Positions 22,165-33,344 of a stretch of DNA of 64,000 bases are shown in pieces (the first letter of the stretch is position 1; every line of letters begins with the position of its first letter). The position numbers were made by a program, and so were the translations under genes. The DNA is taken from the NCBI GenBank assembly GCA_002812745.2, contig NCSJ02000001.1, positions 1 through 64,000 of the forward strand, read 5' to 3'. The notes beneath the pieces are model-generated. The model ran no database searches. It saw only the letters and a program-made list of their open reading frames with translations, and had not been told where the DNA came from. This stretch comes from Scytalidium lignicola (Eukaryota; Ascomycota; Leotiomycetes).

Positions 22165-24326
22165 ATGAGATCAACTCTTAGGATTGGCCGTCTATGTGCG
22201 CGACGGAGCTTCTGTCAAACCCAGCGGAGCCAATGTTGGTATTTTCAACCAGGGGCAAAACGAGTATTTGGGACTGGAAGAAGTAGCTATCGATTACCTC
22301 CTCGAGGGTCAGGTATTATACTTGTGGCTACTACTGGTCTGAGCCCAGCATTGTTCGTTGCGTTATCCGAGCAGGATAATGGTGAAACAGATCAAACAGC
22401 TGAAGGGCGAATGCTAGAGGCATCGCGAGAAGAAATTAGGAAGAAAGTTCCAGAAGATGACCGAGGGTTTACTAGATTTCGAAGACAATTAGTACTGGCT
22501 TTGGATCTTTATATTTGGGAACCTATAAGTATCAGCCTACGGTTTTTGCGCCTAGTTATGATATTTGTGCCTGTTATTGTTGCGGTGCCTGCCATATGGA
22601 TAGGACCCCGAGTTAAGGAGAGGGAAAATGAAAGGAAAGGAACTTTATGGTGGTATTCATTTCTCGTCCGCTCAATGGAGCGTGCTGGACCGGCTTTCAT
22701 CAAGGTAATTTCCCCTAGGTTCAATTCTTCTATTCCCATATCTTCTAACATATTATAGCTTGGACAGTGGGCAGCCTCTCGCTCTGATATCTTCCCAACT
22801 GAAATGTGTAATTCTTTGTCCCGACTTCATTCAAATGCGCCAGCCCACTCATTAGACCAGACGATACATATAATACGCAAAGCGTTCAATGGAAGACCAT
22901 TTGACGAGATATTTGACGAATTTGACAAGACACCGTTGGGGGTGGGAGCCATAGCTCAAGTATATAAGGCTAAGCTAAAACCTGATTTAGCAGCCCCGTG
23001 GGATTCTGATATAGAGGAACCTCCGAATCTGCGTAAAAATGTGCGTAAGAATGTGGATACTCTAATTAAGAGTACTCCACAACGTGTACCATCTTCATAT
23101 GTGGCTATCAAAGTCCTACATCCTGGTGTGGAACGGATAGTAAGGCGAGATTTGTGTATCATGGGATGTTTTGCATCTATTCTCAATATTATTCCTACGA
23201 TGGAATGGTTATCATTACCAGACGAGGTGCAAAAGTTTGGGGAAATGATGAAGTTGCAGCTAGATCTTCGGATTGAGGCAACAAATCTATCTATTTTCAG
23301 GAAAAATTTCAAGGATAGGACCACAGCATGGTTTCCTTACCCATATACTGCATTCAGCACTCGGCAGGTTCTGGTGGAAGAGTTCGCTCAAGGAATACCG
23401 TTGTCTGACTTCATTCAAAATGGTGGCGGTGTTTTCCAAGAGGAAATAGCTAATGAAGGGCTAGATGCTTTTTTGAGGATGTTGTTACTGGATAATTTCG
23501 TGCATGCTGATTTGCATCCAGGCAATATCATGGTACGATTCTACCAATCAGGAAAGCCACATATACCTTTCAGCAAGCAAAAAGATGAGCATCCACAGGA
23601 TCGGACCGATGTTACCGAACAAGTTTTAGAAAGATTGCGGCCATATAGACATAGAAAAGACATTAGGGGCTGGGAGAGCGAGCTGCAGAAGATAGACAGG
23701 GAGGGCTTTCGGCCACAATTGATATTCATCGATACAGGTTTAGTCACTGAGCTCAATGCGACCAATCGAAAAAATTTCCTCGATCTTTTCAAGGCCGTTG
23801 CTGAATTTGACGGCTACAAGGCCGGCAACCTTATGTGTGAAAGAAGTCGACAGCCAGATTCGGTTATCGATCAAGAGATATTTGCGTTGAGAATGCAACA
23901 CCTAGTCTTAGGAGTTAAAAGTCGTACATTGGCGCTCGGCAACATGAAAATAGGCGATATTCTTAATGAGGTGCTGAGTATGGTGAGAACACATCATGTG
24001 AGGATGGAGGGAGACTTTGTCAATGTTGTCATTAGCATCCTTCTACTTGAAGGCATTGGAAGAAGCCTCAATCCCAATATTGATCTTTTGTCGTCTGCCC
24101 TGCCTATTCTCCGGCAGTTAGGCGCTCAAAGTGGTGGTGGAATGTTAAGAGAAGGTGACTTCTCAATGCTTAGGGTGTGGGCAGGCTTAGAAGCTAGGAG
24201 TTTCTTACAAGCTTCTATTGAAGATGTGAGTTGACCATGGATTTTGAACGAACTAAATATTGACATAAAGCNTTTTTTTAGGTTGAGAGATGTGTAAAAT
24301 ACGACTTACTATCACCAAATGTATAA
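22165..24326 (+). CDS. UbiB/ABC1/ADCK-family atypical kinase, CQD1/ADCK2-like
   Basis: Three exons: 22165-22704, 22759-24225, 24282-24326; predicted 683 aa. The start MRSTLRIGRLCARRSFCQTQ looks like a mitochondrial presequence. A hydrophobic segment lies near residues 125-150. The UbiB signature FIKLGQWAASRSDIFP (KxGQ motif) spans intron 1. Other motifs: TPLGVGAIAQVYKAKL (Ala/Gly-rich loop), VAIKVLHPGVE (lysine), FVHADLHPGNIMV (catalytic loop) and LIFIDTGLV (metal-binding DxG variant). An insert of about 60 residues separates the last two. The family controls coenzyme Q biosynthesis or distribution in mitochondria; the layout fits the ADCK2/CQD1 group better than Coq8, but this is inference. 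The last exon encodes just 14 residues (VERCVKYDLLSPNV); an N at 24272 lies in its poly-T acceptor tract. Confidence 0.88.
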
Positions 24327-25643
24327 ATAGGGCATCGGAAGAGCAGGCGTTTAATGGTTCCTTAGATTCTGTGTTCAATCTCACGATCATCCTTACGAAG
24401 TTCTCTTTTTATGTCACATCTCAGGCTGTGATATCAAATCCTTCCTCAGTGCCACATCTGCACAAAGGAGTTCGACTCAATGGTTTTGTTCGGTTAATTG
24501 TATAGGGGGAGCGTGACTAGTGAGCTTTCTTAACTGCACAACAACACGCTATTCAGTCTGAGCATGTGGTTCTACTTATATATAATAAAGAGACGCTAGC
24601 ATCGTTCTCATGACAACGCAAGATCAAGTCAAGAACTGAACAATCTCATTCCTTTCTCCTGGTCGGTAAGGCAGCAAGCCGCGTCTCTTTTCAAAAAGTT
24701 ATCTATAACAACTTTCTGCATCTTTCATTGACTAAAATTTCTACTCTGAAACAGCCTTTTTCAGTCCTGTTAACAAGTGTTTACAAGAGCAAATTAGGTA
24801 ACCGATTTACATTCAGGCTGTATCAAGGCCTTCGAGTGAGCTATAGCTCTCATCCTCAACCTATACCTTCGAACTCCGCTGCATGTCAAGATATCCCAAT
24901 CTGAGGTGAATTTGCTTCTAAACAGCAGTGAGACGATATGCAATATACGCAACACTATATGCTCCGGTGTCTAAAGCTTCCAACACTCCTTGGATCCGAG
25001 AATTAATTATCTTCCTGTTGAACAAGTATGTTTAACGTCCACTTTCTTGATTGAGGTTCTTGACTATTACACCTCGGTAGCTATACAGACGGCAACTTTC
25101 CTCTGAGTCAATATCTTCACCTAAAATAGGGATTCTACCTCACTCTTGTTTTCCCTTCACAGTTACACTTTCTGTGCCTCTTTATCTAAACCTGCTAACT
25201 TTTATAGGCTGATGCTTCAGAAGAAATAATACCGGATTATTGAATGCTCGATCTTCAATTCAATAATTCTTTCCTACTAAAATTCCGTATGTGAATTCTA
25301 TTTTCAACCTCTCCTCTTCGTTATTGAGTAGTTATCAAAACTGTTTCTATTCTTTTTGTATCGAAGCCTGAAGCACTCCAATATAACAAGCGTTGTTATC
25401 CTCCCCATAAGGAGTTGGCTTTTAGTAAGAGTTGTCATCTTATTATACTAGTTTCCCTGTTTACATGAGAATGGTCAATGTCTGAGATATTGCTACAAAC
25501 TTAATTCTAACACTTTCCTCTAATAAAGATTCATGAGTAGACTTTACTCCCAGCATATCACAAATGGTCCTATCAACTCTATATGTTAATAGGGAGGAAC
25601 TCGCAGTTTCTTTGAACTGAACTACTAAGGGTTTACACACAAG
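24327..25643. other. Intergenic: long leader region
   Basis: About 1.3 kb, AT-rich and pyrimidine-rich, between two plus-strand genes. No coding region with family resemblance and no RNA gene recognised. It is likely the promoter and a long 5' UTR of the following gene. Confidence 0.45.
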
Positions 25644-27005
25644 ATGCCTCCCGGCCATTCCTTCTCACATAGACCTCGGTCGTCTAATATCTCTGCCATC
25701 CGTGAGATTAAACAAAATAATGAGAATATGTCACGATTGTCTGGCATATACCGTCAGCCCGTTCGACACGTATGGAATGAATTACCTGAAGAAGGGCGGG
25801 AGGGGCAGTTTTATGACCTTAAGAGAAATGAGAACGTGAGAAGCAGATCAAATTGCTCCAAACGACATTGGAAATTCTATATTGGAATCCTGTTTATAGT
25901 GCTGGGATTTCTCTCGGCATTGTTTGCACTCACAATTGTTGTCCAGGACACGACCCGCAATCTACCAATGGAGGGTGGTCCGCAAATCTGGCTCGCTATA
26001 AGTGGAGTAGTTTTCCTGCTTGGTATTCTAATCACTGCAAGTATCGCCTGTGATCTAAGTGGGCATAGAGCATTCTCCACATATGACCAGCCCCCAAGAG
26101 AACAGTGGTCATCCAGTCAAGCCACCCAGATTATAGCAGATATTCAGCCTAACAGAAATGCCAAACAAAATTACGCAACTACAGAGCTCACTCACACGGC
26201 TAATGAGCCATCACAGGTATCTGTTATAAACAGCCGTGATTCTGAGGAGACTAGATGGTCAATGTTTTATGAGAGGCATGCAGACTTAGGTAGACCAGAT
26301 CGTACAGTTCCTGGAGATGTTGCGAAAGGTTCAGTCCCTGGTGCTCAAGGTGCCGAAGCCGGTCCTGTACCAAAGCATTTGACAGACATTGAGACAACTG
26401 AACAGGAACGTATTCGACACGGTTCAACTAAGTGTAGCTCTATCAGAATCAATATGCCAGCATCTGTCCCCCCTGCGCACTCTGCTACCATCGGTTATGC
26501 TCAATATCCTGACGATTCTTCTTCCATTGAACGTCCTGCTGAAATTTCCCCTCCGCCTGACAGGCTGCACCGGAGGATGTCATCAACGCCTTCTCTTAAT
26601 TCAATTGAACGGGCGAAGAGATTTGCTCGCCGCAATACCAGTATTACTTCGTCCTCTTCCATCTCTCCTGCCTGGCCAAGATCTCTCCCAGAAGAAAATT
26701 ATTGCCAAGAGATTGAGATGCAAGATATGGCATCTCCTTCAAGTGGCATTGGGGGTAGAAATCAAACGGTATATGATGGAATACAGAGTTCCATGCCGGC
26801 CCTATGGAACGTGCATAACTACGAGATGTCTCGTACAAATGTTCGTCGGGTTGAGCCAGTGTCACAAAACAAAATTCGAGACCAGGCCTATACTTCTGAA
26901 ACCCAAGACGAAGATTTTATTTCAGCAAATGATACATGGGCCACAGAAAATGGATGGCAAACCCACAATTTGCATGGAAGCCAGCCAAGCCGAAAGATAG
27001 CCTAG
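25644..27005 (+). CDS. Two-helix membrane protein of unknown function
   Basis: Single exon, 453 aa, ATG at 25644. Residues about 1-70 are hydrophilic and basic. Two strong transmembrane segments follow: FYIGILFIVLGFLSALFALT (about 77-99) and WLAISGVVFLLGILITASIA (about 116-137). The remaining 310 residues are hydrophilic, rich in Ser, Pro, Thr and Glu, with SSSIERPAEISPPPDRLHRR and Ser-cluster blocks typical of phosphorylated cytosolic tails in filamentous-fungal proteins. I recognise no domain. The intact length, absence of stop codons over 1.36 kb and membrane topology argue for a real gene. Function unknown. Confidence 0.75.
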   Translation: MPPGHSFSHRPRSSNISAIREIKQNNENMSRLSGIYRQPVRHVWNELPEEGREGQFYDLKRNENVRSRSNCSKRHWKFYIGILFIVLGFLSALFALTIVVQDTTRNLPMEGGPQIWLAISGVVFLLGILITASIACDLSGHRAFSTYDQPPREQWSSSQATQIIADIQPNRNAKQNYATTELTHTANEPSQVSVINSRDSEETRWSMFYERHADLGRPDRTVPGDVAKGSVPGAQGAEAGPVPKHLTDIETTEQERIRHGSTKCSSIRINMPASVPPAHSATIGYAQYPDDSSSIERPAEISPPPDRLHRRMSSTPSLNSIERAKRFARRNTSITSSSSISPAWPRSLPEENYCQEIEMQDMASPSSGIGGRNQTVYDGIQSSMPALWNVHNYEMSRTNVRRVEPVSQNKIRDQAYTSETQDEDFISANDTWATENGWQTHNLHGSQPSRKIA

Positions 27006-27432
27006 TGGGCTCTTTCCAATGTAGATTATTCACTGCCTGGAGTATTTCTTTTCCTTCTTTTACGTTAAGCATTCATTGTGAATATCTCTACGCCGTAGAG
27101 CTGGAAGGACCTTCTATACTGCTTCAATGGAAGCAAATCGGATCTGGGATCCTTATCTAACTGTATATGGCGGGAGGCTATTTCTGTTAGTCAAGGCCAT
27201 ATCATTTCCTTGGTCTTAACCTAGGATAGTAGGGTTACTAAACTTGAAACATAATTCTTGTAAGAGTAAAACTAAATTTATTCCATGTCAGGCAAGATCA
27301 AAAGTTCATGGGAACATAGTCAAACTTCGTCAGATGAAAATAAACGTAAAACACAAGGTGAGATAACGGCTTCGTAATATTCATGTTTTTGTATGGCGGC
27401 TCTAGAGCTAAAATACACCATGGCTTCGAATG
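27006..27432. other. Convergent intergenic
   Basis: 3' flanks of the membrane-protein gene and the nucleolar-protein gene. Nothing else recognised. Confidence 0.5.
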
Positions 27433-29144
27433 TCACGTAGCTCCATCAGTTCTTTTCCTATTCTCTCTCTGTCTCTTCTCTTTGGCAACCACCTTCCGTC
27501 TCTTCTTCCATGCTCGATTCGTATCCCCTCTATGCTCGTAAAACCATTTCTGGAAATCGCTCTCCGCTTCTCTCTCTCCGCTTACACCTTTTTGTCCTTT
27601 CTCTCCTCTCGAAGGACTTCGTTCATAGTCATCTCCTTGTTCATCATCATCCCCATTCTCACTAGGCCATATAAACCTTTTATTCTGGAATTCTGTATCA
27701 GGTGTTGGTGCTGCACTACGGAGACCACGATATTCAAAGTCNTTTTTGTGTAAAAGGTGTCAAAGGAACTGCGTATTGCAGAACAGTTTTTGGTTGCTTA
27801 TCGTTATCACCGGCTTCTATGTCTTCTTCATCACCACCAAAAAAGCTGAAGGATGATGGTTCGGGCATCGGTAGTTTACTGTCGGGATGAGGCTTTTTGA
27901 AGAGAGCTTCTAACGGGTGAACTTCATTTGTAGTAGATGGCGGTATTTTTATACTTAGATTTGCTGGTGGACCGGAGGATGATTGGGGTCTAGACGTGGA
28001 TCGCTTTAGAGACTCTGTCTTTACCGCAGGAGCTTCGTCCTCTAACGACGAATCTTCCGAAGTGCTTTCTTCATCTGAGGATTCATCTGAGCTAGACTGA
28101 TTCGAGTTATCCGCTGTTGCTTCAATGGCATTCTCGTTTTCAGTCTTCTCTAGATCTTCTTCATCTGAAGATGACCCAGAGCTTGATGTTTCCGAGTCCT
28201 TCGCATCGGAATTAAGAATTTTATCTTCATTAGCACCGTCTGCTCCTTCATTATGCGACAATTCATCTTCATCTGAGGTCTCAGATTCACGGCTAAGTTC
28301 GTCCTTAATCTGCTTCTGTGACTCCTCCCTAATAGCCTTTCTATCTGTATTTTTTCGCCCCTTCTTAACCACCTCCACTACATGGCCATCCTCGTTGACC
28401 CACCCTTTACCATCCACAAATTCTGTAGCGGAACTACCCGATGTTGTCGTAGAACTTCTTAAGAAAGTAGCATACTTCGTGCTCTTAGCAAATTCATGAA
28501 CAACAACTTCCTTTCCTTTCTTAGAACGATTGCTCTTATCCGGTTTAGCCTTTGTCAGCGCAGGATCAACAACGTTCGCTGCAACATTTGGAGGCAAAAC
28601 AGTCTTAAATAGACATTCAGGAGTAGTAGTATATTTCGATTTGACTACTGTTTTCTTCTTCTTGTCCTTCTCCTTCTCCTTATTTTTTGAGCGCTTTTCT
28701 AATTTCAAAGCCGAAGTTGGTGCAGTCCACCCCCTCTTGACATGACGATCACCTATCTCAGCTCCCTGTATTGTGTCCGGATCTCGTTTCCTTTTCCTGG
28801 AAGAGCTCTTCTTTTCCTTTTGCGGTTCTTCTGTTTCTCCAGTGAGGGTGATCTCTTCCTTTGGCCTTGCTTTCTCAATCCGCAATTTCACTCCTTTCAA
28901 AATTGAGCCATTCAGNTTTTTTCTTTAGTTTATCAGCTTCCATAGCAGGAAGCTCAACGTAGCCGTAAGCTTTATCGGGAAAGGTCTGTAGGGTATGGTA
29001 AGAAATGTTACGGGCGCTTGGGAGAGTTGACGCTGGGATAATGGTAGGAAGTAAATTGGGATTAAAAGGCGTGATGTGCAATCGAACGTAGCTCGTACTT
29101 GTATCCGCAGCTGGAATAGAACCTGGATCTAGAGGGACGGTCAT
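27433..29144 (-). CDS. RRM-containing nucleolar-type protein (NOL8/Nop8-like)
   Basis: One exon, about 569 aa once two surplus N bases (28916 and 27742) are left out; with them the frame breaks in three. Residues 1-95 form an RRM-like fold (TSYVRLHITPFNP, AYGYVELPAME, KLNGSILKGVKLRIEKARPK). A Lys/Arg-rich nuclear segment follows (KKSSSRKRKRDPD, KNKEKEKDKKKKTVV), then long acidic Ser/Asp/Glu stretches (SSSGSSSDEEDLE, SSDESSDEESTSED) as in nucleolar proteins. Near the C-terminus HPLEALFKKPHP, FSFFGGDEED, VPLTPFTQKDFEYRGLRSAA and a basic tail (KWFYEHRGDTNRAWKKRRK) occur as in fungal homologues. A role in ribosome biogenesis is likely by analogy with Nop8, not proven. The two frame breaks fall exactly at A-runs beside an N. 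Confidence 0.82.
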
Positions 29145-29294
29145 ATCGTCAGACCGTATTCAGTTGCACAACTCTGCAAGCTCTGATGGTATGTTCGTTT
29201 AGGCTTTATTTATACGGCTAAACATCGGTCGGTTAAAATTTAGGGTTCGTATTAATTAATAAGATTAAATAAACTACTTCTAAACAATTGCCAC

Positions 29295-29382
29295 GGGCGC
29301 TTGGTCTAGGGGTATGATTTTCGTTTCGCACTGCATAACACGCATTTATGAAAGGTCGTGGGTTCAATTCCCACAGCGTCCA
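29295..29382 (+). tRNA. tRNA-Ala (anticodon CGC) with 16-nt intron
   Basis: Acceptor arms GGGCGCT and AGCGTCC pair over 7 bp with the alanine-specific G3:U70; discriminator A. The T arm is GGGTTCAATTCCCAC. The anticodon stem is TTCGT (29320-29324) with ATGAA (29348-29352, one G:U pair); CGC lies at 29327-29329. A 16-nt intron (29331-29346) follows position 37. Mature length 72 nt, as in the tRNA-Ala(UGC) at 12993, with which it shares the first ten bases. A T-run (with an N at 29387) right behind it is the Pol III terminator. Confidence 0.9.
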
Positions 29383-29899
29383 TGACNTTTTTACAATTTT
29401 TTTTTTTTCATTAATGTCTTCGATCATTTTTTTCATCAAAGCGATATCACATGTATAACGTCCCTTTTTTTCAAGAGTAAAGCTAAGGATAAGCGAGTAA
29501 AGCTCGACTAAACTTAAGACTTCTTTAAGCCTCACTATGCATTAAGGTTAAATAGTATTGTTAAACCCAGTTGTTATAAGATACCTCTTTTTTTTGTGAA
29601 AATTGAAATGGGCAATCCTTAACAATCTAATTTTAGGTAATAGAGTAATGGCTATTTGAAATATCTCGACTGTAGATAATTTTAATATAGTTGTTCTGCT
29701 ATGTCTCATCTTTTTACTGAGAACTATGATGACAACTCTCTAGTCGGGATGTGTTATCTAGAATATTTGTCCAAGAATGATCTACGTCCGAAGTCGGCTA
29801 AGTGATCCCACTTTCACCTAGTGGCATCATATGCATCAGAGCAATTATATCTTACAAGCTTTGCTCGTTATATCTTACTGTTAATGCATCAGATACACA
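29383..29899. other. Intergenic: tRNA terminator and oxidase promoter
   Basis: AT-rich, with several T-runs. No coding region seen. It holds the promoter of the D-amino-acid oxidase gene. Confidence 0.45.
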
Positions 29900-30929
29900 A
29901 TGGAAGACCAGATTGGCATAATCGGCGCTGGAGTAACCGGTCTGGCCACAGCATTTATACTCGCCCCCGATCATAATGTAACAATAGTAGCTCGAGATCT
30001 CCCAGGAGATCTAGGCCTCAACTGGGCAAGTCCATGGCACGTATTCTCCTTCTTAATACCAAACGTAGAATAGGAAAATTAACAATTCCAACAGGGCGGG
30101 TGCAGTATTCCACCCACAAATAGCAGCCTCTAAAATCCAGCAAGAGATGCAGAGAATATCATTTGACTTCTATTGGTCGCTAGCTCAGCGTGACTCTTCC
30201 GCCGGTGTAGAGGTGTACCCTTTGACAGAATACTTTGATGACCCTGTTGATGAGTCTCGAGTCTGGTATAAGACCTTCATGCCTGAGTTTAGATATATTT
30301 CTCCCAAGGATTTGCCAGCTGAGACAGCTGCTGGTGCGAAGTATAAGTCTCTAGGAATCAATCCTACCATCTTCCTTCCATGGATTAAGAAGCAGTTAGA
30401 TGCTAAGGGAGTGAAATTTATTCGAAAAGAAGTTGCTTCGATTGAGGAGGCAAGAAAGTTGACTGGGGCGAGAATCATTGTCAATGCTTCTGGAGTGGGA
30501 GCGAAGAAGCTGGTCGGAGATGAAGCTGTGAGACCTGTGAGAGGACAGACGATGTTTGTGAAAACGCCATTCCGAGAGTTGTTTATCAGGGATGGGAGAG
30601 AATATACTTATGTGATTCCACGCAGTGGATCAGGTGGTGTAATTATGGGTGGTGTGAAGTCGGATCGACTTGATAGCGAGATTGATGTTGAGTTAAAAAG
30701 TGATCTCCTTAGAAGAACGAATAGAATTACCGGTGGTGCTTTCGAAGGAATTGATGCGTCAACTGCTATTGATATTGTGGGATTTAGACCAGGAAGGAAG
30801 GGGGGTATAAGAGTCGAAAGGGAGGGAAATGTGATACATGCTTACGGTGCTGAAGGGGCGGGCTATATTTTTTCTTTTGGTGTTGCGGAAAGAGTTAAAG
30901 CTCTATTGAAGGAGAAAGCAAAGCTATGA
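29900..30929 (+). CDS. D-amino-acid oxidase, peroxisomal type
   Basis: FAD enzyme that turns D-amino acids into 2-oxo acids, ammonia and hydrogen peroxide. Two exons, 29900-30036 and 30095-30929, predicted 323 aa. The N-terminal Rossmann motif IGIIGAGVTGLATAF binds FAD; LNWASPWAGAVFHP is the family signature that spans the splice. Further family segments: VRGQTMFVKTPF, TYVIPRSGSGGVIMGG, VGFRPGRKGGIRVE (substrate Arg) and HAYGAEGAGYIFSFGVAE. The C-terminal tripeptide AKL is a PTS1 peroxisomal signal. The only intron that keeps frame and family sequence starts with GC (CCATG/GCACGT) and ends in AG. It lies directly beside the GlcNAc deacetylase gene, tail to tail. Confidence 0.92.
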
Positions 30930-31075
30930 CACAAAACGCATAACACATAACACAACATACATTACTCTATATAATTCATTAAATCGTAAGATCTATCAAT
31001 CTAAAATACAACCAACGAACGCCGTGGCTATGCATATCTATAATAAAGACAATTTACGATATTGCTATCTCTTCT

Positions 31076-32494
31076 CTACACATATCTGTCGAATACCTTG
31101 ATTCCGAATTTCCAGACCTGATCAACAATCAACTTCGTCTCTCCATTAGGAGCAATCTGCTCATCTAGAACCACCAAATCTGCATCTGCATCACTTTCTA
31201 AACATCCTTTCACTCCGCTTAGACCTAGCATAGCAGCTGGGGTAAGCGTCACTGCCTTGAGTGCCTGCGGGATACCAGCTCCAGACCAGTTGAGGAAGTT
31301 ATTGACACACTCAATTAGAGTAATAGAACTTGGGGGGAATATCAGTAACAAGTACAAGAAGAAACAGCAACCATTAGAAGAAGACTAACCTTCCTGCAAT
31401 CTTGTCTGATCCTTGCAAAGTCAGACGAGGGCCTTTTTTCACAATATACTCGCCGTTGGTCCATTCATAGACACCATCTGGCACCCCAACTAGTCCCATA
31501 GCATCCGTGACCAATATAAATCCATCAGGGTGTGCATTGCAGGCAATTTTGATAGATGTTGGATGGAGGTGGATGCCGTCTGAGATGACACCAAAATATG
31601 GCCTTGGCAGGCTTTCTGCAATACCAAGCACTCCGAACACTCCCGGATTTCTGTGATGAAGAGGCCGCATTGCGTTGAAAAGATGGGTAATCATTGTTGC
31701 TCCGGCTGCAACTGCTGCAGAAGCTTCTTCATATGTTGCTTCTGTGTGTCCGACTGAGTAGAGGATATCTCTCGAAGTGATCTCGGGAATGATTGATGTC
31801 ATCTTGCCAACCTCAGGAGCAGCTGTGATCATCTTGATTATTGGTCTCTTAATCGACCCATCATACGGGTTCTTGGTAGGATTTAAATTTGAAATTCCGT
31901 AACAGGCCTCAAGATCTGAGAACCCGTTATTCGCAGCAATCAACACATCAACCTTATGGATTCCATTCTTAGTCGGGTTCAGAAATGGACCTTCACAATG
32001 AGCTCCTAGTGACTCGGCTCCATCTTCAGCTATTCGCAGCCCTCCAGACGGACCAAGGAATGGCAAAAGCTGATCTTGATCAACAACGACTCTATTCTAG
32101 CAACATTAGATAATCTTACCTGGTGGTACACTTCACTTTTTTGGGAAGTGAGCGTAGGCAAGTACGAAGTCACTCCAGTTTGGACGAGGGCCTTATTGAC
32201 CTGTCTCAAAGTCTTCCCATAACTTGATACGTCCTCTGGCACCACGGAGAAGTCAAACCCAAATGCTCCGTTGAGCTGGCATTCGATAAGACCTGGCGAT
32301 AAGATCCGTCCACCAAGATTAACCGTGACGTCAGGCAGGCGGTGTTCTGAATAGAAAGTCTCCTGGCTTCGAACAATCCTGCCCGTCTTTGAGCTCACCC
32401 ATAGATCCTGCTCGACTAGGCGATCTCCCTTGATTAAGCGGCAATTCGTGAATCTCGTGATCCGATCTCCCGAAGGAGGTAGAGCAGAAGGCAT
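31076..32494 (-). CDS. dac1: N-acetylglucosamine-6-phosphate deacetylase
   Basis: Removes acetate from GlcNAc-6-phosphate to give glucosamine-6-phosphate. Three exons: 32494-32120, 32069-31390, 31328-31076; introns 50 and 61 nt; predicted 435 aa, normal for the NagA family. Motifs: LSPGLIECQLNGAFGFDFS at the N-terminal metal site, GAHCEGPFLNPTKNG (metal-binding Glu), YSVGHTEATYEEA (His), MITHLFNAMRPLHHR (His) and FILVTDAMGLVGVPDG (catalytic Asp). The C-terminal beta-strand domain closes with SDADADLVVLDE. It is divergent from the GH3-GNAT gene, 850 bp between start codons, so the two probably share regulation in the GlcNAc cluster. Confidence 0.95.
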
Positions 32495-33344
32495 TATGAA
32501 AACNTTTTTGATTTGGAATTTATCTATCTTACAAAGACGTTTGAAAAGAAATTATAATACTTTTAAGTGGCGAAAATAAAACCACAACCTTGGAATTAGG
32601 AAAGGAAATACATAGTGAAGTGAATGAAACGGAAACAGGAGACATGATGCAACTTGCTTAGCATGACGGCTTAGGAGGCAATTTTTTTTTCACCAGTTTG
32701 TCGTACGCCTACCATCACGGACCATGATACCGTGACGTCGTTGGATTGGTGNAAAAAAGGACTGCTACTCTGCGCCTTCTCTTTGATAAGTGACCGAGTA
32801 GCATGTAACGTCGTATCTGGCGACCCAAAATCCCCGGAAGTGGGCGGTCCTCGGTTGGTGGGGCACGGAAGACTGCCTACCGGATCAACCATCAAAACCA
32901 GTCTCTTTCTGAGCAGGAATGAAAGTAAGATTAGTAAATTTGAGGATATTCGGAACATTACTGTGCTTTAAATGAAAGGAGGGGGTTGAAAGGACTAGAG
33001 GTACAGTAAGTGCAAGGGTTGGAAAGTTTATGTCTTGCAGAGCGCGTGGTCACCTGATCCAACTATCGGCAACAATCCCTACCTATCGTAACTGCGCAGG
33101 GGCTATCAAGAATAAGCGCGGGAACGGTTATGGCTTGGTACAGTACAACCATCTCCTGTGGTATATCTCTCTATGCACAAGCTAGAATGATGTTGTAGAA
33201 CACATGAGGATGCCTCTACCCTTTCTCGGTGTAATCTACTGAAGCGACGACGTGGTGGCGTGTTGAAAGAGTTTTAGTTGCAGTCTCAAGTAACGTGATT
33301 GAAGTGGTGCCCGCAACCCTGAGACAAAAGGTCCAGCATCGAAG
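32495..33344. promoter_or_regulatory. Divergent promoter between deacetylase and N-acetylglucosaminidase
   Basis: 850 bp between the two start codons, no coding region seen. N bases at 32504 and 32752 each sit beside a homopolymer run. I looked for an obvious Ndt80-type CRCAAAW element but saw no clear match, so regulator sites remain unassigned. Confidence 0.5.

Noticed and set aside
27773..27786. Copy of GTATTGCAGAACAG, also present in the tandem repeat at 10844-10968
   Set aside because: It lies in coding sequence of the nucleolar protein (frame-conserved), single copy, without the flanking repeat unit; chance match is the simpler view.
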